50,704 nt of DNA from Nemertoderma westbladi (lineage: Eukaryota > Xenacoelomorpha > Nemertodermatida > Nemertodermatidae), in assembly GCA_032718475.1 (NCBI GenBank), contig JAUCBJ010001905.1, forward strand, positions 1 through 50,704. The letters are read 5' to 3'. Below the pieces are notes generated by a model, which was given only the letters and a program-made list of their open reading frames with translations, was not told where the DNA came from and made no database searches. The position numbers and the translations under genes are program-made. Positions 40,774 to 49,353 of the stretch are shown here, piece after piece (position 1 is the stretch's first letter; each line of letters starts with the position of its first letter).

Positions 40774-40947
40774 GTAAAGTCACCAGCAAGTAGACTCTAC
40801 ATTAATGAGCAGTTTCGCAAGCTGAGCTTCCAATCAGCACGATCTGCTGGAGATGAATAATGTTTAATGTAACCAAAATGTAGATATTTTTATTTTATAT
40901 AATAGCGGCCAACACATAAAGTTAATATTAATATTACTCAACACTAA
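40774..40947 (+). repeat. Duplicated right-flank unique sequence, copy 1
   Basis: 174 bp of non-minisatellite DNA repeated at 43053-43226 with one visible substitution (AAAGTTAATATT versus AAAGTTGATATT). It opens with a coding-like stretch (40774-40860) and continues into AT-rich sequence. Confidence 0.92.
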
Positions 40948-43052
40948 CCGACTCAACATTACCGAGTTTACAGAGGGATAGGAGGTACACCATTAACACT
41001 ACAGAGTTTACGGAGGTACGCCATCAACACTACAGAGTTTACGGAGGTACGCCATCAACACTACAGAGTTTACGGCAGTACGCCATCAACACTACAGAGT
41101 TTACGGAGGGATAGGAGGTACACCATCAACACTACAGAGTTTACTGAGGGATAGGAGGTACACCATCAACACTACAGAGTTTACGGAGGGATAGGAGGTA
41201 CACCATCAACACTACAGAGTTTACTGAGGGATAGGAGGTACACCATCAACACACTAGAGTTTACGGAGGTACGCCATCAACACTACAGAGTTTATGGAGG
41301 GATAGGAGGTACACCATCAACACTACATAGTTTACGGAGGGATAGGAGGTACACCATCAACACTACAGAGTTTACAGAGGTACGCCATCAACACTACAGA
41401 GTTTACGGAGGGATAGGAGGTATTCCATCAACACTACATAGTTTACGGAGGTACGCCATCAACACTACAGAGTTTATGGAGGTACACCATCAACACTACA
41501 GAGTTTACGGAGGGATATGAGGTACACCGTCAACACTACAGAGTTAACGGAGGGATAGGAGGTACACCATCAACACTACAGAGTTTACGGAGGTATAGGA
41601 GGTACACCATCAACACTACAGAGTTTACGGAGGGATAGGAGGTACGCCATCAACATTACAAAGTTTACAGAGGGATAGGAGGTACACCATCAACACTACA
41701 GAGTCTACGGAGGGATAGGAAGTACACCATCAACACTACAGAGTTTACGGAGGTACACCATCAAACTACAGAGTTTACGGAGGGATAGGAGATACGCCAT
41801 CAACACTACAGAGTTTACGGAGGTATGCCATCAACACTACAGAGTTTACGGAGGTACGCCATCAACACTACAGAGTTTACAGAGGTACGCCATCAACACT
41901 ACAGAGTTTACGGAGGGATACGAGGTACACCATTAACACTACAGAGTTTACGGAGGGATAGGAGGTACACCATCAACACTACAGAGTTTACGGAGGTATG
42001 TCATTAACACTACAGAGTTTACGGAGGGATAGGAGGTACGCCATCAACACTACAGAGTTTACGGAGGGATAGGAGGTACACCATCAACACTACAGAGTTT
42101 ACTGAGGGATAGGAGGTACACCATCAACACTACAGAGTTTACGGAGGGATAGGATGTACACCATCAAACTACAGAGTTTACGGAGGGATATGATATACGT
42201 CATCAACACTACAGAGTTTACGGAGGTACGCCATCAACACTACAGAGTTTACGGAGGTACGCCATCAACACTACAGAGTTTACGGAGGGATAGGAGGTAC
42301 GCCATCAACACTAAAGAGTTTACGGAGGGATAGGAGGTACACCATCAACACTACAGAGTTTACGGAGGGATAGGAGGTACACCATCAAACTACAGAGTTT
42401 ACGGAGGGATAGGAGATACGTCATCAACACTACAGAGTTTACGGAGGTACGCCATCAACACTACAGAGTTTACGGAGGTACGCCATCAACACTACAGAGT
42501 TTACGGAGGGATAGGAGGTACGCCATCAACACTACAGAGTTTACGGAGGGATACGAGGTACACCATTAACACTACAGAGTTTACGGAGGGATAGGAGGTA
42601 CACCATCAACACTACAGAGTTTACGGAGGGATAGGAGGTACACCATCAACACTACAGAGTTTACGGAGGGATAGGAGGTACACCATCAACACTACAGAGT
42701 TTACGGAGGGATAGGAGGTACACCATCAACACTACAGAGTTTACGGAGGTACGTCCTTCAACACTACAGAGTTTACGGAGGTACGCCCATCAACACTACA
42801 GAGTTTACGGAGGTACGCCCATTAACACTACAGCGTTTACTGAGGGATAGGAGGTACGCCATCAACACTACAGAGTTTACGGAGGGATAGGAGGTACACC
42901 ATCAACACTACAGAGTTTACGGAGGTACGCCCTTCAACACTACAGAGTTTACGGAGGTACGCCATCAACACTACAGAGTTTACTGAGGTACGCCATTAAC
43001 ACTACAGCGTTTACTGAGGGATAGGAGATACGTCATCAACACATGGTCTATA

Positions 43053-43139
43053 GTAAAGTCACCAGCAAGTAGACTCTACATTAATGAGCAGTTTCGCAAG
43101 CTGAGCTTCCAATCAGCACGATCTGCTGGAGATGAATAA
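43053..43139 (+). CDS. Possible terminal exon or peptide tail, unrecognised
   Basis: GTAAAGTCACCAG then an open stretch reading SRLYINEQFRKLSFQSARSA plus GDE and TAA. The 28 residues are protein-like, with an RKLSF basic-serine motif and an acidic end, and are followed by AT-rich sequence that could be a 3' untranslated region. If it is an exon, the giant array would lie in the preceding intron. Against this, the CACCAG acceptor lacks a good pyrimidine tract, no AATAAA is close by, and the array is open in this frame, so the stretch could be chance. The same stretch occurs at 40774-40860. Confidence 0.22.
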   Translation, partial: VKSPASRLYINEQFRKLSFQSARSAGDE

Positions 43140-43226
43140 TGTTTAATGTAACCAAAATGTAGATATTTTTATTTTATATAATAGCGGCCAACACATAAAG
43201 TTGATATTAATATTACTCAACACTAA
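43053..43226 (+). repeat. Duplicated right-flank unique sequence, copy 2 (true array edge)
   Basis: The parental copy, since it continues into the unique region to the right. Nine extra bases (TGGTCTATA, 43044-43052) separate it from the last array unit, compared with copy 1. Confidence 0.92.
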
Positions 43227-43714
43227 ATACCTATAAATAATGGTAACCATATGAAGATGAACACACAACAGTTCTGTGTGACTACTATAATGATGACGTA
43301 ATAGCAAGCCAATCACAACGCAGTTATACAGATGTTGTGCTAAAGAACTAAATACTATTTAATGAAAATACAGTGTTATTAGCGCAAAAATAAGAAAAAT
43401 TGCCTGCATACGAAATTAATGGTACAGCGATAGAAGGGGTAAACTTGAAAAATACAAAATCCAAACTGTAACACAATTTATGTAACCAATTAAACAGAAC
43501 AATTTAAGTTAATAATCTGTAAGAAATGTTTCCAGAAACACAATATTCTAACAGTGCAAATATGGCTAATTAGTAATGGTAACTTCGTATATCACAGCTT
43601 CGAAACCTAACCAAATAATATAATGTAAGAAAAAAGGAAATTAATAATTTATAAGCTAAGCTACATTATTATTAAATAGTGAGAATAAAATTGCGGAACA
43701 ACTAAGAATGACAG
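43227..43714. other. AT-rich DNA without a recognisable gene
   Basis: Nothing was recognised beyond AT-rich words. Confidence 0.45.
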
Positions 43715-43895
43715 ACAATCGTCGCTTTTTATTCTCAATAATTCGATATATTGACTTACAGTAACTCAGTATACTGAGTTATTTATGTCAATTTATTGAC
43801 GTTTAGTTATTAATTTAATAACTATTTATAAATAATTATTAAACAGTAACTTATGTAATTATTTACTTAGCGAGAATAAAAAACGAGATGAGGTT
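43715..43895. mobile_element. Nested palindromes with terminal inverted repeats (MITE-like)
   Basis: CGCTTTTTATTCTC on the left and its near-complement GAGAATAAAAAACG on the right bound about 180 bp. Inside are a perfect 20-bp palindrome at 43762-43781 (half-site TAACTCAGTA) and a second one, GTTATTAATTTAATAAC, further right. Small size, AT-richness and terminal inverted repeats fit a miniature inverted-repeat element. Chance in AT-rich DNA is a serious alternative. Confidence 0.4.
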
Positions 43896-44467
43896 CTGTT
43901 CAATAAAGACTTTATTCGAATATTAAAGAAAAACTTACAAAAATTGATATTAACAAGGAAGTAATACTACATTATATTAAAATTAACAATCTAAAAGAAA
44001 AACATGGAGATTCAAAAACTTGGATACAAAACTGACTTTCTAGTTTCTGTCAACATTTCTCAAAGTTAACTTAAATAGTAATAAGTAAATAATACGGGAA
44101 CGGGAATTAAAGAACACTTTAATAAAAATTATTACCGAACACAATAATTATAAATAAATATTATAATTTTCTATATTGTATTCCATATTTACCACGACTT
44201 CGTTTTATTGGAAAGCTGTCAACTGCGGAGGTGACTATAGACAAGATGACATCACCGCTTCGAGGTTATTTACTAAATAACTCACTACGAAAGGTCTGGG
44301 TTACTGCTTTTCGCTAAAAAGTTCATGTTATTATATATCGCCTGGCGTATCAGTGTTTACATTTTACAATATAAAACAATCTGATGATAATAAAATGTAA
44401 CCATCTGCCAAACCAGTCTGAAGTCTGGTATGAGGTTCACTTTATCGTGTCATTATTTGTAGAGACC
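43896..44467. other. AT-rich DNA without a recognisable gene
   Basis: Nothing was recognised. A short GGTGA / TCACC inverted repeat occurs near 44230-44255. Confidence 0.45.
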
Positions 44468-44487
44468 GGGGGGGGGGGGGGGGGGGG
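44468..44487. repeat. Poly-G tract (G20)
   Basis: Twenty consecutive G. Its exact length is likely uncertain in the assembly. Confidence 0.9.
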
Positions 44488-44745
44488 ACTCGACGCAAAT
44501 CCCACCTTGGCGAATTAATATCCCGCCTCAATGTTAATTCTCAATTTAGGGAAAGGAGCAGGTTACAGTGGCACGTTATTTTAACCAAAACAATAAACTA
44601 AGCACAATAGAACAGGTTACAGTTTTATTTTTGAGAGTAATCAACTGTTATTTGCGTCCAATTTCCCCTACAGAGGGATGCATTTTAATTGCGTCCAGTT
44701 TCCCCCCCTATCTGTATTTGTAAGGCAAAGGTTATGGCAATCTTA

Positions 44746-44759
44746 GCGCCACCTAGTGG
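44746..44759 (-). promoter_or_regulatory. CTCF-like core motif
   Basis: The minus strand reads CCACTAGGTGGCGC, which fits the CTCF core consensus (CCASYAGRKGGCRS) at all 14 positions. CTCF is a zinc-finger insulator and chromatin-loop protein of bilaterian animals. The site lies about 1.7 kb right of the minisatellite and about 115 bp left of the SINE head. Such cores are also carried by some dispersed repeats, so occupancy is not implied. Confidence 0.45.
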
Positions 44760-44869
44760 AAACGTATCGGTGAGTAACACAACAGATAAAACAGTGTCTG
44801 AAAATATTCTAGAAACCCTATTTACAATGGTTACCTATTTGGTCTAGTTATTTATGTTATTTATTTAAT

Positions 44870-45050
44870 GCGGTGTAGCTCTGTTGGTTGAGCGCCGAAC
44901 CTGCAATCTATTGGTTGTAGGTTCAGCCCCGCCAGGGAGCAAATCTTAAGATAGGAGTAGCGCCCACCCCTACCTTCGGGTAGCAGGTAGCAGCTATCGA
45001 AAGAGGAGCCTTCGTGACGCCTCGGCCGACTGTTTGCTTGCTTTGCGAGA
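44870..45050 (+). mobile_element. tRNA-derived SINE
   Basis: The head has an A box TAGCTCTGTTGG (44876-44887) inside a GCTC/GAGC D-arm, and a B box GGTTCAGCCCC (44920-44930), correctly spaced for RNA polymerase III. The anticodon and acceptor arms do not pair, so this is not a working tRNA gene. The body includes CTACCTTCGGGTAG (44970-44983), a five-bp stem closed by a UUCG tetraloop in RNA. The 3' limit and tail are not clear. Confidence 0.72.
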
Positions 45051-46228
45051 TATTTATGTCTACCATCCTAGTTATGCCTTTAGTTCACATCGAATAATGG
45101 GTAACTAATGCGAAAGCGTAACGCCTCCAAGCGGCAGGATATTTACAGATTAAACTGAACTTCAGATTATTACCGGTACATATTCAGTTAAAGATACTTC
45201 AGTAAGTTTTTAGTCTAATACTTTCGTTTAAGCACAGGTGGATTATGTCTATAGAAATGGGGGCAAGTAAACCCAACAAGATGATGTACATACAGACAGA
45301 CAGACAAACGTGTCATATCCGACGTCTGTTCAATGTCTTGAATCCGCACCATTTATTTCGGATTCAAATTCTAAGCAGAACTTATAGTAAAATATTATAG
45401 AGGGCCCCCATTTCAGCGACGTCAATTTCTAAGATTCTAATGCACCAAAATCATGTGTAACATGTTACATAATAATACAGAATAATATAGCGGAAACTCA
45501 TCTAACTGTCAGTATACGATAAGTAAAAATAACTACAAATTCAATTCACCAAAAATTCCTTTATTGAAAATATTCACTAAAATATTACTAATTTCAGATC
45601 TAATCAGATTTCACTTTTGCTAGAATCAAACTATCGTATTCCTTAAAAGTAATGACTCGATTGTCTCACAAACCCTTCAAAAACAACCCTGTAAAGTCTA
45701 TAATACATAAACACGCGCAATCTGACACTGATCTTGATCATATGAAAAACAAATAAAAAAAACAAATCATTATGATTTCAATATAGTAATAGTAATGGTG
45801 AAAGAATAATACGAGGAACGGTTGCGCCATTTCTTGATCTTAAATAAACAATAAAATTGTAAAAATTATAAGTGAGATTACAAGACGAATTATTAACAAA
45901 CGCAATGGGAAGAAGACAAGACCTTCCGAAAACACTAAATATCCCATGAGTTATTGGATACACGGTCTAGTGTTTAATGGATGAATACAATATAACCTTT
46001 ATTGGGAAAACCTTATTATTGTTATTATAATATTATATTTTATTGTCATATTGTACGTTCACGAATCATGTTATGTACACTCTAACACTCTGTAACACTC
46101 TATAACACTAATAGAAAATATGATGTATCAATGTGGAAGGAAGGCCGCCCCAGTCCATGTACAACGGGCCAAAATTCATTTCAACATAATATTTATTGTT
46201 TTATGTAAATCACGTGCGTTTAAAATGT
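45051..46228. other. AT-rich DNA without a recognisable gene
   Basis: A short ACAG microsatellite (about 45290-45305) is the only repeat seen. No coding frame was recognised. Confidence 0.45.
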
Positions 46229-46512
46229 TGTAAATACATGCGCTTTCATACAAATGTACAGTGTACACGCGAGATTCGTTGTAAATACCGGCGCTTTCAT
46301 ACAAATGTACAGTGTACACGCGAGATTCGTTGTAAATACCGGCGCTTTCATACAAATGTACAGTGTACACGCGAGATTCGTTGTAAATACCGGCGCTTTC
46401 ATACAAATGTACAGTGTACATACAAATGTACAGCTCACACGCGAGATTCGTTGTAAATACCGGCGCTTTCATACAAATGTACAGTGTACATACAAATGTA
46501 CATACAATTTAT
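46229..46512. repeat. 51-bp minisatellite, about 5 copies
   Basis: Units begin TGTAAATAC and carry CGGCGCTTTCATACAAATG, TACAGTGTACA and CGCGAGATTCGT. Starts are at 46229, 46280, 46331 and 46382, with later copies containing an extra TACAAATGTACA segment. As 51 is a multiple of 3, all frames of both strands show 17-residue periodic ORFs, which are not genes. Confidence 0.95.
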
Positions 46513-47150
46513 TCTAAATATAGATATTCTAAATATTAGAAGGGCACAGGAGCTTTTTGTAGGCGAATGATAAAAGTGTAAAAAATAGGAAATTAATAAT
46601 CAGAACCGAAAACATAATGATTCCCTGTTGATTAATTATTTTTACAAATTCACCCATGATACATTAAATTTTGACATGAAAATGGCGCAATATACACAAG
46701 GACTCAGAAAACAAGATTATGGAATAGACCATTTAAATATTAAAGTTAGGCCATATAGAGAAACAATTAGTACCACTAATAGATTAATAAGAACGAGCTG
46801 TACAAAATAACGTGAAGCTAACCAAATCTGCTAGCAAAATAATTAAAAAGTACCACACTATTAATTATAACTAATATAATATGGTAAAATAACTTTACAG
46901 AGTGGCTGGGATGACAAAGCAACGGAAACATTATAGCTACGGCGCGGATCACACATACTGCCACTAACTGTTTAAAAAATACTTCCGTGAGAAACACATC
47001 GCCTAAATATATCACAGAATACTAATGTTCAATTGGTCCACTTTCCAGGAAAGGCGGACAGATGTGTGTAGAGGCAACGCCAGATGGTTGCGTCTCTTTT
47101 TGCAGGCAGCGGGTTTAGTGTGGGACTATGAGGCTCGAGTTCTGATTGGC
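46513..47150 (-). other. Probable 3' untranslated region of the Gs alpha gene
   Basis: This is the DNA directly downstream, on the minus strand, of the Gs alpha stop codon. The nearest AATAAA on that strand that I saw is at about 46509-46514, some 640 bases past the stop, next to the 51-bp minisatellite. The extent is inferred from position only. Confidence 0.35.
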
Positions 47151-47297
47151 TCAGAGAAGTTCGTATTGTCGCAGATGCATTCGCTGGATAATGTCCCTGC
47201 AGTCCTGGAACACTCGACGGATGTTTTCCGTGTCTACCGCGCAGGTAAAGTGGGGATAGCAGTAGTGTCGTCCCTCGCCTGTCGCTGTACTCATTTT
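47151..47297 (-). CDS. GNAS: G-protein alpha-s subunit, last coding exon
   Basis: This exon encodes the C-terminus of the stimulatory G-protein alpha subunit, which couples receptors to adenylyl cyclase at the inner plasma membrane. On the minus strand it reads [17 protein letters not shown], then [22 protein letters not shown] and MHLRQYELL, ending in TGA at 47151-47153 (48 codons plus stop). The parts are strand beta6 (YPHFT), the guanine-binding TCAV loop and helix alpha5, whose end contacts the receptor. The terminal MHLRQYELL is diagnostic of Gs; Tyr stands where Gi has the pertussis-sensitive Cys. VFQDC differs from the common VFNDC. An acceptor TTTACTTCGTTACAG ends at 47298, so the exon begins at 47297; the exact phase needs the preceding exon. 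No other Gs alpha exon was found up to 50704. A plus-strand ORF (47025-47303) overlaps it and is a shadow. Confidence 0.94.
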   Translation of the reverse strand, partial: KMSTATGEGRHYCYPHFTCAVDTENIRRVFQDCRDIIQRMHLRQYELL

Positions 47298-47313
47298 CTG
47301 TAACGAAGTAAAT
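47298..47313 (-). promoter_or_regulatory. Splice acceptor of the Gs alpha last exon
   Basis: The minus strand reads TTTACTTCGTTACAG directly before the coding exon, with more T-rich sequence upstream, as expected for a 3' splice site. Confidence 0.75.
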
Positions 47314-47986
47314 ATTATGAATAAAATAAATATTAGGTTATGAATGTTGCAGACTTTCAGTTTTTAATAAGCCAGGAAATTCAATACGATACCATAGTAA
47401 TCGTATTTGCCTTGCGAATTTGTTTCAATGGTATTTTGGATAAAAATTTTGTAACAAAGGGGACGACGAGTGTTGTGTACTAACTATATTCAATATAGTC
47501 TAGAACGACCGTGTTTAGTTAGTACATTGTACGACATAAAAAACGATGTGAACAGTACCCCTATTGGTAGGGGAATGTTGTGACAGATGATATCGGATTC
47601 AACTAACGGTATATTTGTCTCACCCCACAATACAGCAATATACATGGACCTCCCTCTCTCTATATTCTTTATCCTCAAGCCAGGTTCCAGGTAGCCCCCC
47701 CCCCAACTGCCTTTCTGATATTATTACTTTATAGGTCTATTATTATTAGGTACTTTATATTACTATTAGGTACTTACTTTGTACTTTATATTACTAGTAG
47801 GTACTCTATGTTATTACTTTATTATTTATTACGATAGCCGACCAAATATTCCCCACCCCAGAGTGAAAACACATTCACAGTTTCATCATTAATATCAATC
47901 AATCAATCAAATTATTGATTATTATTATTAATAAAAAAAGATATTGAAATTATTAATTAATAAATTGAATAAGTAGCAATCCCTAA
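47314..47986. repeat. Probable intron DNA with simple repeats
   Basis: No gene was recognised. It contains a short C tract (about 47694-47704), imperfect repeats of TAGGTACTTTATATTACTA (about 47720-47830) and an AATC microsatellite (about 47895-47910). Confidence 0.45.
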
Positions 47987-48136
47987 GTGACCCCCTGTAG
48001 AGAAATATCTCAGTTTTTATGAGTCTCTACGGGCGCGGACTCAACGTGTGACCCCCTGTAGAGAAATATCTCAGTTTTTATGAGTCTCTCCTGGTTCGGA
48101 CTCAACGTGTGACCCCCTGTAGATAAATATCTCAGT
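47987..48136. repeat. 61-bp tandem repeat, 2.5 copies
   Basis: GTGACCCCCTGTAGAGAAAT starts at 47987 and 48048; the third start, at 48109, has GATAAAT for GAGAAAT. Each full unit contains AGAGAAATATCTCAG and GAGTCTCT, which can pair as AGAGA/TCTCT, and a second GAGTC/GACTC pair. Confidence 0.92.
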
Positions 48137-48230
48137 TCACAGTTTGACGTGATACGAAACGATATCATATTTCGGCCTGGTATACAATAATATTTGTTTA
48201 TTTTGTCCCCTTCCCGTTATTCGGAGGAAT

Positions 48231-48482
48231 TTAATTTACTAATTTAGTTTGTGCGGCTGTATCGCCAGAATGCGAGTCGCGCCGTTTCTGCCTATCCGTT
48301 TCTTCCATAGATCGCTTTTGTACTCCATTAAGAAGGGTGTTTGCTAGGATACGGCAAGCAGCTATTGGTGGCAGCGGAGAGATACCGTAATAGACCGCAA
48401 TCATGTGCACTACTTGAGTTAGTTGTTTGTAACACCGTATAGTTCCATTAGGTAAAGCATCCACCCACGCAGCCGACACCAT
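48231..48482 (-). CDS. Hypothetical 83-codon ORF
   Basis: The frame starts at an ATG in a strong animal initiation context (GGACCATGG), with an in-frame TGA three codons upstream. The product begins MVSAAWVDALPNGTIRCYKQ, has a mildly hydrophobic centre (VVHMIAVYYGISPLPPIAAC) and a charged, Lys/Arg/Asp-rich tail. I recognise no family. CpG content is higher than in the flanks. It may be a real small gene, an exon of the same gene as 48579-49103, or chance within a regulatory island. Confidence 0.3.
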   Translation of the reverse strand: MVSAAWVDALPNGTIRCYKQLTQVVHMIAVYYGISPLPPIAACRILANTLLNGVQKRSMEETDRQKRRDSHSGDTAAQTKLVN

Positions 48483-48578
48483 GGTCCATCATAAGAGGTG
48501 ATGAGGCATGAGGAGCAAGTTGTAATCCACCACGAGTTAGGGCTTGGGTAAATAAATATATTATCCTCCTCTAAAATA

Positions 48579-49103
48579 TCACCTTTGATGTCTAACTCTG
48601 GGATTACCTTTACCAGGGCAGGAATCCGGCAACGTAAGTTGCTTCTTTGACAAAAGTGAAACCTGTATATTCGTCGTTATGGAATAAGAAAAGCAATAGG
48701 CTACTTGGAACTCCGATCGCTTCACAAAAATGTCAGTATCGCGACCGTATCCTGCGATTCCCTTTAGCCACGTAACAACGGGTTCAGTCAGCTGCAAAAA
48801 GACCCCAATTAAATCTCGCTCATTGAGCAACTGAAGTTGGCGTTCCTCAATGGGAGGGAGTTCTCGTGGAGTGGGGGGTCGCGGTGGAACACACGATAAG
48901 GGAAGTAGAATGGAGGTATTGTTTGTCGCAAGGAACCGCCAGGCAGCCAGGGACTTTCTTGTGCGGAATTCCCGCGGCTGCGCGGGACACTGGCCAAATG
49001 TCAGAATGTTGAATACAAATGCTGAAATGACGGCAATGCTTCCATAACTTAAACGGAGAGCCGTCATCTGCCTGCACTGCGTCGTGGTATCGCGGCGATC
49101 CAC
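48579..49103 (-). CDS. Hypothetical 174-codon ORF, possible first exon of a secreted protein
   Basis: The longest non-repeat, non-LINE frame in the window. The likelier start is the second Met, giving MTALRLSYGSIAVISAFVFN followed by ILTFGQC, which looks like a signal peptide or membrane anchor. Next come a Pro-rich stretch (PPRPPTPRELPPIEE), a Leu-rich segment (RQLQLLNERDLIGVFLQL) and a tail (PDSCPGKG). A minus-strand AAAG|GTAATC near the tail could be a splice donor, which would end the exon before the ORF's stop. No family was recognised. It lies upstream of the Gs alpha terminal exon on the same strand, yet resembles no Gs alpha segment. Confidence 0.35.
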   Translation of the reverse strand: MDRRDTTTQCRQMTALRLSYGSIAVISAFVFNILTFGQCPAQPREFRTRKSLAAWRFLATNNTSILLPLSCVPPRPPTPRELPPIEERQLQLLNERDLIGVFLQLTEPVVTWLKGIAGYGRDTDIFVKRSEFQVAYCFSYSITTNIQVSLLSKKQLTLPDSCPGKGNPRVRHQR

Positions 49104-49119
49104 TGATCTCGTTCGGCAC

Positions 49120-49350
49120 CGACAGGAGGAAGTTTCACTGCGCGAACGTTCAGTAAACTGCAGAACTGTCTATAACTGTCTAGCTGTCTGTTTGTAGGTT
49201 AAGTATACCAGTACTGCAGTATAGGCCTACTGGTATAATAAATCATTCTACGGTAGCAGTACAGCTTACAGCAGTACTGCAGTATGAAATGAATGGACTT
49301 CGCTAGCTAAGTCGGATCAGGCAGTATGCCAGTCCTGTAGTATAGCAGTC
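49120..49350. repeat. Short region with AGTACTGCAGTAT palindromes
   Basis: AGTACTGCAGTAT occurs at about 49209 and 49272, and variants (CAGTATGCCAGTCCTGTAGTA) follow to the right. ACCAGTA / TACTGGT forms an imperfect hairpin around 49206-49234. Confidence 0.5.
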
Positions 49351-49353
49351 CTT

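Larger units (their letters stand above)
38584..40953. repeat. Terminal array duplication, copy 1, with captured flank
   Basis: Starts at CAACATTACCGAGTTTACAG and runs through the same order of variants as 40954-43226. It ends in unique flanking DNA (40774-40947), then re-enters the array at ACTCAACATTACCG. The offset to copy 2 is 2370 bp at the left end and 2279 bp at the right end; the difference comes from internal indels and the A41 run. Confidence 0.88.
9555..43050. repeat. Giant 40/31-bp minisatellite with higher-order repeats
   Basis: About 33.5 kb of tandem units. The standard unit is 40 bp: ACGGAGGGATAGGAGG, then TACACCATCAACACTACAG, then AGTTT. A 31-bp form lacks nine bases and reads ACGGAGGTACGCCATCAACA at that point. 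Common variants are TACACC/TACGCC, ATCAAC/ATTAAC, GGATGGGAGG, GATACGTCATC and AATAACCATC. Units left of about 16.5 kb are mostly 40 bp; the right part mixes both lengths. Some 800-850 units are estimated. Four copies of an AT-rich module interrupt the array. Each 40-bp unit carries TAG in one frame, so ORFs inside (with GGTPSTLQSLRRDRRY-type peptide) form only where TAG has mutated or unit lengths shift frame. They are not genes. Confidence 0.98.
40954..43226. repeat. Terminal array duplication, copy 2
   Basis: The second copy of the block, running from array units into the unique right flank that continues past 43226. It has ordinary repeat sequence where copy 1 has a poly-A run. Confidence 0.88.

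Noticed and set aside
9555-43050. CRISPR array
   Set aside because: Units are head-to-tail with no unique spacers, the host is eukaryotic, and there are no cas genes.
9555-43050. Repeat protein gene (GGTPSTLQSLRRDRRY-type ORFs)
   Set aside because: Open frames exist only where the TAG in the unit has mutated or where 31/40-bp units shift frame. There is no consistent frame, start or splice signal, and the ORFs do not span the array.
9555-43050. PRDM9-type 13-base recombination motif in the complementary strand
   Set aside because: CCTCCTATCCCTC is similar but has A where the human motif requires T, and that motif is specific to one human allele. No inference is justified.
9555-43050. Telomeric or interstitial telomere repeat
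   Set aside because: GGAGGGATAGG resembles G-rich telomere words only superficially. No TTAGGG or TTAGG runs occur.
44870-44942. Functional tRNA gene
   Set aside because: A and B boxes and the D-arm are present, but the anticodon and acceptor stems do not pair. It is better read as a SINE head.
46196-46517. Overlapping ORFs on both strands as small genes
   Set aside because: All are frames through a 51-bp repeat, which is a multiple of three.
47025-47303. Plus-strand 92-codon ORF
   Set aside because: It is antisense to the Gs alpha exon, whose minus-strand translation is unmistakable.
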